A DNA stretch of 64,000 nt, from assembly GCF_023517795.1 (NCBI RefSeq), contig NZ_CP082928.1:2790001-2854000 (forward strand), written 5' to 3'. Shown one piece after another: positions 56,325-63,638 of this stretch. The position numbers and the translations under genes were made by a program. Position 1 is the stretch's first letter. Each line of letters starts with the position of its first letter. Source of the stretch: Pseudomonas fulva. GTDB lineage: Bacteria; Pseudomonadota; Gammaproteobacteria; Pseudomonadales; Pseudomonadaceae. The notes under the pieces were generated by a model. The model had not been told where the DNA came from. It searched no databases and saw only the letters and a list, made by a program, of their open reading frames with translations.

Positions 56325-56534
56325 TCAGGCGGCGGCCAGCTCGGGCAGCTTCAAGCCCAGCGCGACGGCAATGTCGTGGGCCTTGCCGTAGTTGGCTTTG
56401 TCGAAGCCGTTGAGCACGCGGTACACAGCGTTGCGCTTGTAGCCGTGCTGGTCGGCCCATTGGGTGATGGTGATTCCGCGTTGGCGGAAGCGCTGTTTGA
56501 CCTGGTCAGGGGTCAGTGCCTTCGGGGCAGCCAT
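56325..56534 (-). CDS. Ner-like phage DNA-binding protein
   Basis: The product has 69 residues from the ATG at 56534, which has AAGGAG nine bases upstream. A HTH (VKQRFRQRGITITQWADQHGYKRNAVYRVLNGFDKANYGKAHDIAVAL) is typical of Ner/early-repressor proteins. In Mu, Ner down-regulates early and repressor promoters. Here it is the first leftward gene after the 18-bp operator and should share its promoter with the repressor region. Confidence 0.82.
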   Translation of the reverse strand: MAAPKALTPDQVKQRFRQRGITITQWADQHGYKRNAVYRVLNGFDKANYGKAHDIAVALGLKLPELAAA

Positions 56535-56590
56535 GGCGGTGGCTCCTTGCTGGTTGCTGAATGATGTTTGTGTTTTGTTGGGCTGATATT

Positions 56591-56608
56591 GGTGCACGTA
56601 CGTGCACC
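56591..56608. promoter_or_regulatory. Perfect 18-bp palindromic operator between repressor and early genes
   Basis: GGTGCACGTACGTGCACC reads the same on both strands without a gap. It lies between the leftward Ner-like start (56534) and the rightward repressor start (56630). It is the probable operator for the lysis/lysogeny switch. No second full copy was seen. Confidence 0.75.
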
Positions 56609-56629
56609 TGTCAACTAAAAGGTGTCCGT

Positions 56630-57070
56630 TTGAGCACAATTGGTGAGCGGCTTCGTGAAGAGCGTGATCGGCTTGATTTGAGCCAGACAGCGTTCGCAGA
56701 GCTTGGCGGCGTGCAGAAGCGCGCCCAGATCAATTACGAAAAGGATGACAGGCACCCTGATGCGGGTTACTTGGCGGCTATAGCTGCTGCCAATGTCGAT
56801 GTGCTGTATGTGCTGACCGGGGAGCGATTGGTGAGGCCCGAATCGATTGAGCCGGCCGTTGCGGGTCCCACGACGATTGGGGTGATAGATACTCAGAGGC
56901 TGGAGCGTATCGTCGAGCTGCTTGAGGCTTCTGCCTCAAAGGTCGGTAAGCAATGGCCTGCTAGGCGCCTAGTTTCTATGGCCGCCGAGGTCTACAACGT
57001 GCTCGCAGATGAGGTAACCCTAGACGAACCCAAGGTCGATCGAATCTTGAAGCTGGTGGTAAACCGGTAA
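56630..57070 (+). CDS. Phage repressor (HTH_XRE type)
   Basis: The product has 146 residues starting at TTG (56630) with AGGTG upstream. Extension to 56561 would run through the operator. The XRE-type HTH is IGERLREERDRLDLSQTAFAELGGVQKRAQINYEKDDRHPDAGYLAAIAAAN, followed by DVLYVLTGER. The C-terminal region (TQRLERIVELLEASASKVG; AAEVYNVLADE) is helical and lacks a LexA-like Ser/Lys protease, so it is probably not RecA-cleaved. It is the likely immunity repressor. Confidence 0.82.
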   Translation: MSTIGERLREERDRLDLSQTAFAELGGVQKRAQINYEKDDRHPDAGYLAAIAAANVDVLYVLTGERLVRPESIEPAVAGPTTIGVIDTQRLERIVELLEASASKVGKQWPARRLVSMAAEVYNVLADEVTLDEPKVDRILKLVVNR

Positions 57071-57141
57071 GGGAGAGCCCTGCAGTGCAGAGCGCTGAGG
57101 GTCTTTGCAGTTGATAGCGCAGTGCGCAGCAAGGAGCGGTA

Positions 57142-57645
57142 ATGAAGGATGATGATCTGATTGCGCTCGCCGAAAAGCTCGGTAAGGAAATTGATTCTTT
57201 GCCAAAGGACGGTAAGGAGCGCGAGATCTCAATCACGGTAGGTGGCAGCAACAGAGGAAACATCTCTGTGGGAGGTACTCAGATCGTAGTGAACTCTGCG
57301 GCCCGAGAACCTCAGTGGTCTGATCTTGAGCCGGCCGATCTAAGACGACATTTGAATCATTGGAAAGCTCAGTTATGGAGTGGGCATCGCGCGTACTGGC
57401 TCAATATTCCGTGCGTTCTCATCCTTGCTATTGGTATCGGTATCGCTTGGGGAGTTTTCTCAGGAACTTTGCCAATGCTCACCATCGCCGGTACCTACCC
57501 GATGCTTCCATTCATCGCTCTTGGTGTCATGGTGCCCCTGATGTTGTGGCTTTTGATCATTCGTAGAGTCGAGGGAAGGCACATTCAAGATTGCCAAGCA
57601 ATTGTCGATGACATTCAGGCAGAGCTTCGTAAGCGCAGGCGTTGA
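57142..57645 (+). CDS. Accessory cassette: membrane protein with Gly/Asn beta motif
   Basis: This 167-residue protein has an acidic helical N-terminus (LIALAEKLGKEIDSL). A short repeated beta motif follows (ISITVGGSNRGNISVGGTQ, residues about 33-52). Two membrane spans lie near 87-107 and 115-140, and the tail is a basic coil (AIVDDIQAELRKRRR). Codon use is clearly more A/T-rich than in the flanking phage genes, which suggests a moron. I do not recognise a family. It lies just downstream of the repressor and so may be expressed in the lysogen. Confidence 0.75.
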   Translation: MKDDDLIALAEKLGKEIDSLPKDGKEREISITVGGSNRGNISVGGTQIVVNSAAREPQWSDLEPADLRRHLNHWKAQLWSGHRAYWLNIPCVLILAIGIGIAWGVFSGTLPMLTIAGTYPMLPFIALGVMVPLMLWLLIIRRVEGRHIQDCQAIVDDIQAELRKRRR

Positions 57646-57673
57646 ATCAGATACTGATAAAGGAACTATCACG

Positions 57674-57925
57674 ATGGCTAAGTGTGTTAGCAAAACCCAG
57701 TTCGCAGGAGTCGGTGCACTCGTCCAGTTGGTGGGGGGCGTGGCAGTAGCTGCTGGCGCGATTTACTACGGTGATACCGGTCTTTTAGTGGGTGGGGTTA
57801 TTGGCGTTGCACTATTGGTAATCGGCAGCAATTTATCCAAGATTTTCCGCTGCTCCGACTGCGGCAACCGCCTGGACGGACGCCACGTTAAGTTGTGCCC
57901 TACCTGCAAGGCAGTAGTTGAATGA
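57674..57925 (+). CDS. Accessory cassette: small membrane zinc-ribbon protein
   Basis: The product has 83 residues from the ATG at 57674, with AAGGA upstream. One or two hydrophobic spans (VQLVGGVAVAAGAIYYGDTG, GGVIGVALLVIGS) are followed by a zinc ribbon with paired cysteines (FRCSDCGNRLDGRHVKLCPTCK). It is probably an inner-membrane protein with a cytoplasmic zinc ribbon. Its stop and the next start share ATGA. Confidence 0.75.
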   Translation: MAKCVSKTQFAGVGALVQLVGGVAVAAGAIYYGDTGLLVGGVIGVALLVIGSNLSKIFRCSDCGNRLDGRHVKLCPTCKAVVE

Positions 57926-58119
57926 ACGCAGTTTGGTCGTTTCTAGAAACGCATTATCAATGGTTTTTTTCTGGGATTGGCGTAGTCATAGCCACCGCGA
58001 TCGTTGGCTTGATTTGGCGTCGAAGGAGTCCCCCGCAACAGCAACAAACTGTAATCGGCGGTGACGGTCATCAGGCTGGGCGGGACCTGACAGTGAATGT
58101 GAAAAAGGAAGAGAAATAA
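57922..58119 (+). CDS. Accessory cassette: small anchored protein with AGRD motif
   Basis: This 65-residue protein has one membrane span (WFFSGIGVVIATAIVGLIW) followed by a Gln-rich linker and GGDGHQAGRDLTVNV. The last element closely matches the N-terminus of the next product (AAQAGRDVTVN). The start is in an ATGA overlap with the upstream gene, and TAATG joins it to the gene below. Its function is unknown. Confidence 0.75.
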   Translation: MNAVWSFLETHYQWFFSGIGVVIATAIVGLIWRRRSPPQQQQTVIGGDGHQAGRDLTVNVKKEEK

Positions 58120-58955
58120 TGCTTGGGAAGCAGCAGCAAGACGCGAAGGATGTTGCGGTAGCCGCTCAGGCTGGGCGGGACGTTACCGTCAATTACGGAT
58201 TGAAAATGTCAGACGTCAAGGAGCTCACACAGATTTTTCTGGAGAAAAATTTGCCTGCTCTAAGAGACGAGGCGGCAAATATAGCCAGAGCGAATGCAGC
58301 CAGCTTCTTGAATGAGTTTGCTGAAAAACTGGCATCGTCTGGCAAGGTAAGTCAGGAGGCGTTTGCTCAGCCCGATGCGCAGGCGTGCTTTAGTCGTGCT
58401 TTGAATGACGGAGCCCTCAAGGGCAAGAAAATAGATCTCGGTATCTTGGCTGAGATGGTTGTCAAAAGGCTGGAAGCCTCGGATGACGATCTCATGTCCC
58501 TTGTTTATGAGGGTGCACTAGAGGCACTTCCTCGGCTCAGTGCTGCACAAGTGAGCTTTTTGGCCTGGGTTCACTACATGAAAAGTGTCAGGCACAACGC
58601 CATTTATAGCCTGGAAGCGTTAGACAACATCGCAGCGAAACTGATGCCTGTATTCGCGGCAGGGTTTGACCTGTCTGATGCCAATAAGCACTACATGTCC
58701 AGCTTGGGTTTATTAACGATTAATCTCATAGCAGATGCCGACCAGCTCTTTGAGAACCTATGTAAGAACTATGATTTCTTACCAAAGAATCGGGAAGAGA
58801 TAATCGCCCAAGCGCCGTCTCTCGGCTTGCTAATCACGAAATATGGTGAATGCCGTATCCCTACAATTTTCCTATCTGCGACAGGCCAATTGATCGGGGT
58901 GATTGCGATAAAGAAAGTTATTCTGGGCGCCGATCCCAAGATTTGGATCTACTGA
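58119..58955 (+). CDS. LPO_1073/Vpar_1526 family protein
   Basis: This 278-residue soluble protein has a start overlapping the TAA of the small anchored gene. It opens with MLGKQQQDAKDVAVAAQAGRDVTVN. Next come helical segments of the family: MSDVKELTQIFLEKNLPALRDEAANIARANAASFLNEFAEKL, and a middle with LYEGALEALPRLSAAQVSFLAWVHYMK. The family name is known to me only as a protein of unknown function. The neighbours suggest a membrane-tethered complex, possibly superinfection exclusion or defence, which is my inference. Codons are A/T-rich. Confidence 0.8.
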   Translation: MLGKQQQDAKDVAVAAQAGRDVTVNYGLKMSDVKELTQIFLEKNLPALRDEAANIARANAASFLNEFAEKLASSGKVSQEAFAQPDAQACFSRALNDGALKGKKIDLGILAEMVVKRLEASDDDLMSLVYEGALEALPRLSAAQVSFLAWVHYMKSVRHNAIYSLEALDNIAAKLMPVFAAGFDLSDANKHYMSSLGLLTINLIADADQLFENLCKNYDFLPKNREEIIAQAPSLGLLITKYGECRIPTIFLSATGQLIGVIAIKKVILGADPKIWIY

Positions 58956-59095
58956 GCGACCCAAACTCGCGTTCCAACTGATAGTTTTTGCCCCGTCCAA
59001 ATTACTCCGCGCGCGCGTGAGTCGATGATCGTCCTGCCTGCTTTGCAGGACTGACCATCGACCGGCCAGGGATGGCCACCCACGCGGAGAGTCCC

Positions 59096-59386
59096 ATGTC
59101 TCGCTCTGTTCCCTCCCGGCGCGTGCCTCGCATGACGCTGGTGACCACTGTCGCTGTCTGCCTGCTGTTCATGCTCGCGTTCATTCGCCCTGAGCAGTTG
59201 CAGGTTGTGCTCTACAAGGTTCTCCTGGTCGTGCTCGGCGCGGTGATCGCGTTCTGGCTTGACCGCGCCATGTTCCCCAACTCCCGCCCTGAGCAGTGCG
59301 CCAACCATGTGCTGATGGCCGCCGCATTCATGCGCCGATCGCTCATCGTGCTGGCCGCCGTGCTCGGCCTGACGATGGGCCTGTGA
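59096..59386 (+). CDS. Putative holin
   Basis: The product has 96 residues from the ATG at 59096, which has GGAGAG upstream. It has a basic N-terminus, three hydrophobic spans (LVTTVAVCLLFMLAF, VVLYKVLLVVLGAVIAFWL, LIVLAAVLGLTMGL) and short loops, as in class I phage holins. It comes directly before the lysozyme gene, whose start overlaps its stop (TGATG). A 6-bp hairpin (TCCTGC/GCAGGA) at about 59032-59050 lies in front of it. Confidence 0.75.
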   Translation: MSRSVPSRRVPRMTLVTTVAVCLLFMLAFIRPEQLQVVLYKVLLVVLGAVIAFWLDRAMFPNSRPEQCANHVLMAAAFMRRSLIVLAAVLGLTMGL

Positions 59387-60021
59387 TGCGCGGCCTCATT
59401 GCGCTGGTCTGCGCCGCCGCGCTGATCGCCTGCCAGCTGGCCCAGGCGGACGCGATCCCGCGCGACGCCGAGCAGTACCGCCGCATCCTGGTGCGCGCGG
59501 CTCATGCCGAGTGGGGGCTGGACGCGCCGGTGGCCACCTTCGCGGCCCAGGTGCACCAGGAGTCCGCCTGGCGCGCCAATGCCAAGAGCCATGCCGGCGC
59601 CCAGGGCCTGGCGCAGTTCATGCCCGGTACCAGCGCCTGGATGGCTGAGTTGTACCCGGCAACGCTGGGTGCCAATCAACCCTACAACCCGGGCTGGGCC
59701 CTGCGAGCCATGGTCACCTACGATCGTTGGCTCTACGCACGAAACCAGACCGCTGCCAGCGAGTGTGATCGCTGGGCCTTCGCCCTGGCCGGCTACAACG
59801 GTGGCCAAGGGTGGGTGAATCGTGACCGTCAACTCGCCTCGGCCAAGGGTGCCGATCAGCGCGTCTGGTTCGATTCGGTCGAGCGCTTCAATGCGGGGCG
59901 CTCGGCAGCCAACTTTCGCGAGAACCGCGGCTACCCCCGCGCCATCCTGCTGCGCTGGGAGCGGGTCTACGTCAACGCCGGCTGGGGCAGCGGCGTGTGT
60001 GCTGAGAGGTATCAGCTGTGA
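59386..60021 (+). CDS. Phage lytic transglycosylase
   Basis: This 211-residue protein starts at the ATG overlapping the holin stop. It has a signal sequence (LIALVCAAALIACQLAQA), possibly a signal-arrest anchor. The SLT-type transglycosylase domain has catalytic Glu in QVHQESAWRANAKSHAGAQGLAQFMPGT and FALAGYNGGQGWVNRD. It cleaves peptidoglycan in the periplasm at the end of the lytic cycle. Confidence 0.88.
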   Translation: MRGLIALVCAAALIACQLAQADAIPRDAEQYRRILVRAAHAEWGLDAPVATFAAQVHQESAWRANAKSHAGAQGLAQFMPGTSAWMAELYPATLGANQPYNPGWALRAMVTYDRWLYARNQTAASECDRWAFALAGYNGGQGWVNRDRQLASAKGADQRVWFDSVERFNAGRSAANFRENRGYPRAILLRWERVYVNAGWGSGVCAERYQL

Positions 60022-60221
60022 AGCGCATTCTGATCGTATCGCTTGCCCTGGGCATGTTTGCGGCGACGGCGCCCGTCGTTGCTGCGACCCGTAACTGGCT
60101 GACCGAGCCAGAGCTGTATTGCTCACCGGTACCGCGCCCTCGCCATGGCAAATGCACAGCGCCGAAGGTGCTCCGCCCAGCGCGCAAGTACCGCCGGAGG
60201 TTCCATGCTCGCCGTCGTTGA
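60018..60221 (+). CDS. Small secreted phage protein
   Basis: This 67-residue protein starts at GTG, overlapping the transglycosylase stop (GTGA). It has a signal peptide (LIVSLALGMFAATAPVVAA) and a basic mature part (NWLTEPELYCSPVPRPRHGKC, then RPARKYRRRFHARRR). It may be an additional lysis factor. No family is recognised. Confidence 0.6.
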   Translation: MKRILIVSLALGMFAATAPVVAATRNWLTEPELYCSPVPRPRHGKCTAPKVLRPARKYRRRFHARRR

Positions 60222-60828
60222 TGGGCTGCGCAAAGCCTGGCCGATTGGCCTGATGCTGCTGTGGTGGCTGAGCCTGGGCGCCGCCCAATGCTCGGGCGAT
60301 CGCATCGGCTACGACCGAGCCAAGGCCATAGGCGACAAGGCGTTGAGCGATCTGCGTGAGGAGCACGCGAATCAACGTGCCCAGGTAGCCGAAGAGAACC
60401 TGGTGCTGTACCGCCAGCAAGTCACCCGCGCCAACGAGGCCGAGGCGCTGATGCTGCACGCCCAGGACGAACTGGCCAAAGCCCGCAAGCAACTGCAGGA
60501 GCGAATCCCCAATGTCACGACCGTCTACAAGCCGGCCCGCGATGCGGCGCCTGTTGCTATCCCTCGCGCTGTGTTCACTTGCGGCTGGCTGCGCGACTAC
60601 AACGCCGCCCTCGGAGCCACTGTGCCGGCCCCAGCCGAATGCGCCGCTGCCGCCGGCGCTGCAGCGGGCACCTGGCCCGCCCCCGGCTCTGACGCCGAAC
60701 TACTGGAAAGCCGCGTTACCCCGGCTGACATCCTGGCCCACATCACCGACTACGGCCTCTGGGCCCAGAACAACCTGGCGCAGCTGACGCAGCTGCTCGA
60801 ACTGCACACACGCAAGGAAGCCCCTTGA
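60205..60828 (+). CDS. Rz-like inner-membrane spanin
   Basis: The product has 207 residues from the ATG at 60205, where GGAGG lies six bases upstream. An N-terminal membrane span (WPIGLMLLWWLSLGAAQC) is followed by a long periplasmic helix (LSDLREEHANQRAQVAEENLVLYRQQVTRANEAEALMLHAQDELAKARKQL), as in i-spanins. The C-terminal region overlaps Rz1 in another frame. The spanin complex fuses inner and outer membranes in the last step of lysis. Confidence 0.82.
   Translation: MLAVVDGLRKAWPIGLMLLWWLSLGAAQCSGDRIGYDRAKAIGDKALSDLREEHANQRAQVAEENLVLYRQQVTRANEAEALMLHAQDELAKARKQLQERIPNVTTVYKPARDAAPVAIPRAVFTCGWLRDYNAALGATVPAPAECAAAAGAAAGTWPAPGSDAELLESRVTPADILAHITDYGLWAQNNLAQLTQLLELHTRKEAP
60542..60787 (+). 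CDS. Rz1-like outer-membrane lipoprotein spanin, nested in Rz
   Basis: This 81-residue protein lies wholly inside the Rz gene in another frame. It has a lipoprotein signal (RRLLLSLALCSLAAGC) and a proline-rich mature part (PPSEPLCRPQPNAPLPPALQRAPGPPPALTP), which is the o-spanin pattern. A nested Rz1 is common in tailed phages. Only the full-length Rz reading frame would usually be found by annotation. Confidence 0.75.
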   Translation: MRRLLLSLALCSLAAGCATTTPPSEPLCRPQPNAPLPPALQRAPGPPPALTPNYWKAALPRLTSWPTSPTTASGPRTTWRS

Positions 60829-61127
60829 TGGAATGGGAAAACGTTGTACGCATCGGCCAAGGGGTCATCACCGTGGCCGTGCTGGTGTTCTCGGTGATCA
60901 CCAACCGCCAGAAGGCCTCGGCCGCCAAGGCCCAGGAGCTGGAGACGCGCCTGGTGACGCTCGAGCAGCAGCTGCTGCACATGCCCGATGCTCGCCAGTT
61001 CGCCGAGCTGGCCGGCGACGTGAAGGCCATGAAGGCCGAGATGCAGGGGGTTGCCAGAGAGCTTGGCCCTTTGCGCGTATCGCTTGACCGAATGAATGAC
61101 TACCTCCTGAACAGCAAGGTGCAGTGA
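60828..61127 (+). CDS. DUF2730 phage protein
   Basis: The product has 99 residues from the ATG at 60828, overlapping the Rz stop (TGATG). A membrane span (IGQGVITVAVLVFSVI) is followed by a coiled coil (ASAAKAQELETRLVTLEQQLLHM, then LAGDVKAMKAEMQGVARELGPLRVSLDRM). DUF2730 proteins lie between lysis and packaging genes in Mu-like prophages. The function is unknown. Confidence 0.82.
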   Translation: MEWENVVRIGQGVITVAVLVFSVITNRQKASAAKAQELETRLVTLEQQLLHMPDARQFAELAGDVKAMKAEMQGVARELGPLRVSLDRMNDYLLNSKVQ

Positions 61128-61423
61128 TGAGCAACCAATACGCCGACTTTCTCCGCCAGGATCAACGCCTGGTGATGCTGCGCATCCTCTCCGAGCTGCC
61201 GCAGTACTGCTCCAACTCTTCGGTCATTTCCAACCTGCTGTCTCAGTTCGGTCACAACCCGAGCCGCGACCAGGTGAAGAGCGACCTGGTATGGCTCAGC
61301 GAACAAGGTCTCGTGTCGGTGAACGATATTGGCTCTGTCATGGTGGCAACACTGACGGAGCGCGGTGGCGATGTAGCGGCTGGCCGCTCCTCGGTACCTG
61401 GCGTCAGCAAGCCGAGACCCTGA
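61127..61423 (+). CDS. Winged-helix phage protein, VpaChn25_0724 family
   Basis: The product has 98 residues from the ATG at 61127. A pattern of YADFLRQDQRLVMLRILSELPQYCSNSSVISNLLSQFGHNPSRDQVKSDLVWLSEQGLV and LTERGGDVAAGRSSVPGVSKPRP marks this Mu-like family. It has a winged-helix fold and occurs immediately before the small terminase. Its role is unknown. The start overlaps the DUF2730 stop. Confidence 0.85.
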   Translation: MSNQYADFLRQDQRLVMLRILSELPQYCSNSSVISNLLSQFGHNPSRDQVKSDLVWLSEQGLVSVNDIGSVMVATLTERGGDVAAGRSSVPGVSKPRP

Positions 61424-61425
61424 CC

Positions 61426-61974
61426 ATGGCGCGCAAGAGCAGCGTCGAAAAGGCGCGTGATGAGGTTCGTGACCTGATCAACCGCATGCTGCGCGAGAAC
61501 CGCCTGACTCTCGATGAGATGAAGGATGTTCTGGCCGAGCAGTTCCCCGACGAGCCAACGCCGAGCCGCACCGCGCTGCACCGCTATCGCCAGGGCTTCG
61601 CCGAGATCATGCGCAGCCACCGCGAGATCGAGGTCGCCAGCCAGGCTCTGGTCGCTGAGCTGGGCGAGAACTTCGACGACAAGTCCGGGGCATTGCTGGC
61701 GCAGGCGGTGACCACGCTCGCTACCCGAGCGGCGCATGACGCCCTTGGCCAGGATGAAACCGATATCGGCGACGTGCTCGATCTCACCCGTGCAGCGAAA
61801 TATGCCCAGGAGACCCGTGCGCTCAGCCGTAAAGAGCGCCTGGCCGTAGCAAAAGAGGCACGCGAGCAGCAGCTCAAGGAACAAGAGCAACGTCTGGAAG
61901 AAATGCGCGGTACCGACGGCATGAGCGAGCAGCTCGAAGATCGCATCCGCCGCGTGCTGATGGGTAAAGCCTGA
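61426..61974 (+). CDS. DUF3486 small terminase-like protein
   Basis: The product has 182 residues from the ATG at 61426. The N-terminal HTH (VRDLINRMLRENRLTLDEMKDVL and PSRTALHRYRQGFAEIM) is followed by a helical oligomerisation part (EIEVASQALVAELGENFDD) and a charged coiled coil (LAVAKEAREQQLKEQEQRLEEMRG). It corresponds to Mu gp27, the likely small terminase subunit that recognises phage ends for packaging. It lies 2 bp before the large terminase. Confidence 0.85.
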   Translation: MARKSSVEKARDEVRDLINRMLRENRLTLDEMKDVLAEQFPDEPTPSRTALHRYRQGFAEIMRSHREIEVASQALVAELGENFDDKSGALLAQAVTTLATRAAHDALGQDETDIGDVLDLTRAAKYAQETRALSRKERLAVAKEAREQQLKEQEQRLEEMRGTDGMSEQLEDRIRRVLMGKA

Positions 61975-61976
61975 CC

Positions 61977-63638
61977 ATGGCCACTGACAGCAACGCCAAA
62001 AGCCTCAAGGCCACCAGCCTGCCGCGCAAGATCGATCTCGCTGCCGAGATGGAGCTGCACGGCGTCGTCGTGCCCCAGGACATGGCCGACGCGAAGCCCG
62101 CCGCCGAAGGCGTGTTTCTGCCGTACCAGCAGCGCTGGTTCGACGACACCAGCCAGATCATGATCGCCGAGAAGAGCCGCCGTACCGGTCTCACCTGGGC
62201 CGAGGCTGGCCGTAACGTGATCAATGGAGCCAAGCCTCGCCGCCGTGGCGGCTGCAATACCTTCTACGTCGGCAGCAAGCAGGAGATGGCCCTGGAGTAC
62301 ATCGCCGCCTGCGCGCTGTTCGCCAAGGCGTTCAACGACCTGGCCCAGGCCGACGTTTACGAGCAGACCTTCTGGGACGAAGGCAAGAAGGAAGAGATCC
62401 TGGCGTACATGATCCGCTTCCCGAAAAGCGGCTTCAAAATCCAGGCGCTAAGCTCACGCCCCAGCAACCTGCGCGGCCTGCAGGGCGACGTGGTGATCGA
62501 CGAGGCCGCCTTCCATGAATCTCTGGAGGAGCTGCTGAAGGCAGCGCTGGCCCTGACCATGTGGGGCAACAAGGTGCGCCTGATCAGCACCCACAACGGT
62601 GTCGACAACGCGTTCAACACCTACATCCAGGACGCCCGCGAAGGCCGCAAGGACTACAGCATCCACCGCATCACCCTGGACGATGCGATCGCCCAGGGCC
62701 TGTACCGCCGGATCTGCTACGTCACCAACCAGGAATGGTCGCCCGAGGCCGAGAAGGCTTGGCGGGACAAACTCTACAAGAACGCCCCCAACATCGAGTC
62801 GGCCGAGGAAGAGTACGGCTGCGTACCGAAGAAAAGCGGCGGCGCCTACCTGAGCCGCGTGCTGATCGAGCAGGCGATGGTCGATGACCACTCGGTCCGT
62901 ATCTATCGCTATGAGGCACCAGAAGGCTTCGAGCAGTGGACGCCCGCCATGCGCGAGGCTGATATCCAGGCGTGGTGCGAGGAGAACCTGGCACCTGAGC
63001 TGGCCCGCCTGCGCGACCGCAACCGCCACACCTTTGGTGAAGACTTCGCACGCCGCGGCGACCTGACTGTGTTCACTCCGCTGCAGATCGATCCGATGCT
63101 GCGCAAGCGCGTGCCCTTCGAGGTCGAGCTGCGCAACCTCACCTACGAGGCGCAGCGCCAGATCATGTTCTTCATCTGTGATCGCCTGCCGCGTCTTTCC
63201 GGCTTGGCGTTCGATGCCACGGGTAACGGTGGGTACCTGGCTGAACAGGCAGCGCTGCGCTACGGCGCCGGCCTGGTCGACCAGGTGCAACTGAACCTCG
63301 CCTGGTATGCGCTGTGGATGCCCAAGCTCAAAGGCGAGCTGGAGGCGTTCAACCTGGAGATCGCCCGGCATCAGACACGCCTGGATGACCTGCTGTCGAT
63401 CAAGGTCGAGAAAGGCGTGCCTGTCATCGACAAAGGCCGCACCAAGGATCTGCAGTCCACCGACAGCAAGGCCAAGCGTCACGGCGATAGCGCCGTGTCA
63501 CTGGTCATGGCCGTGCGGGCCAGCTTCATGGAAGGCGGCACCATCGAATTCACAGCATTGCCGCGCCACAGCCGCGGCTTCGACAACGTCGACGATATCG
63601 ACTCAGACCTGAGCCTGCCGGAGTCATCAGCATGGTAA
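61977..63638 (+). CDS. Large terminase subunit (Mu gp28-like)
   Basis: This 553-residue protein has an ATPase with Walker A-like EKSRRTGLTWAEAGRNVINGA, Walker B VVIDEAAFHESLEEL and coupling motif RLISTHNGVDN. A nuclease domain follows, with acidic residues in RRGDLTVFTPLQ, GLAFDATGNGGYLAE and STDSKAKRHGDSAVSLVMA. It pumps and cuts phage DNA for headful packaging. Its stop overlaps the portal start. Confidence 0.9.
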   Translation: MATDSNAKSLKATSLPRKIDLAAEMELHGVVVPQDMADAKPAAEGVFLPYQQRWFDDTSQIMIAEKSRRTGLTWAEAGRNVINGAKPRRRGGCNTFYVGSKQEMALEYIAACALFAKAFNDLAQADVYEQTFWDEGKKEEILAYMIRFPKSGFKIQALSSRPSNLRGLQGDVVIDEAAFHESLEELLKAALALTMWGNKVRLISTHNGVDNAFNTYIQDAREGRKDYSIHRITLDDAIAQGLYRRICYVTNQEWSPEAEKAWRDKLYKNAPNIESAEEEYGCVPKKSGGAYLSRVLIEQAMVDDHSVRIYRYEAPEGFEQWTPAMREADIQAWCEENLAPELARLRDRNRHTFGEDFARRGDLTVFTPLQIDPMLRKRVPFEVELRNLTYEAQRQIMFFICDRLPRLSGLAFDATGNGGYLAEQAALRYGAGLVDQVQLNLAWYALWMPKLKGELEAFNLEIARHQTRLDDLLSIKVEKGVPVIDKGRTKDLQSTDSKAKRHGDSAVSLVMAVRASFMEGGTIEFTALPRHSRGFDNVDDIDSDLSLPESSAW

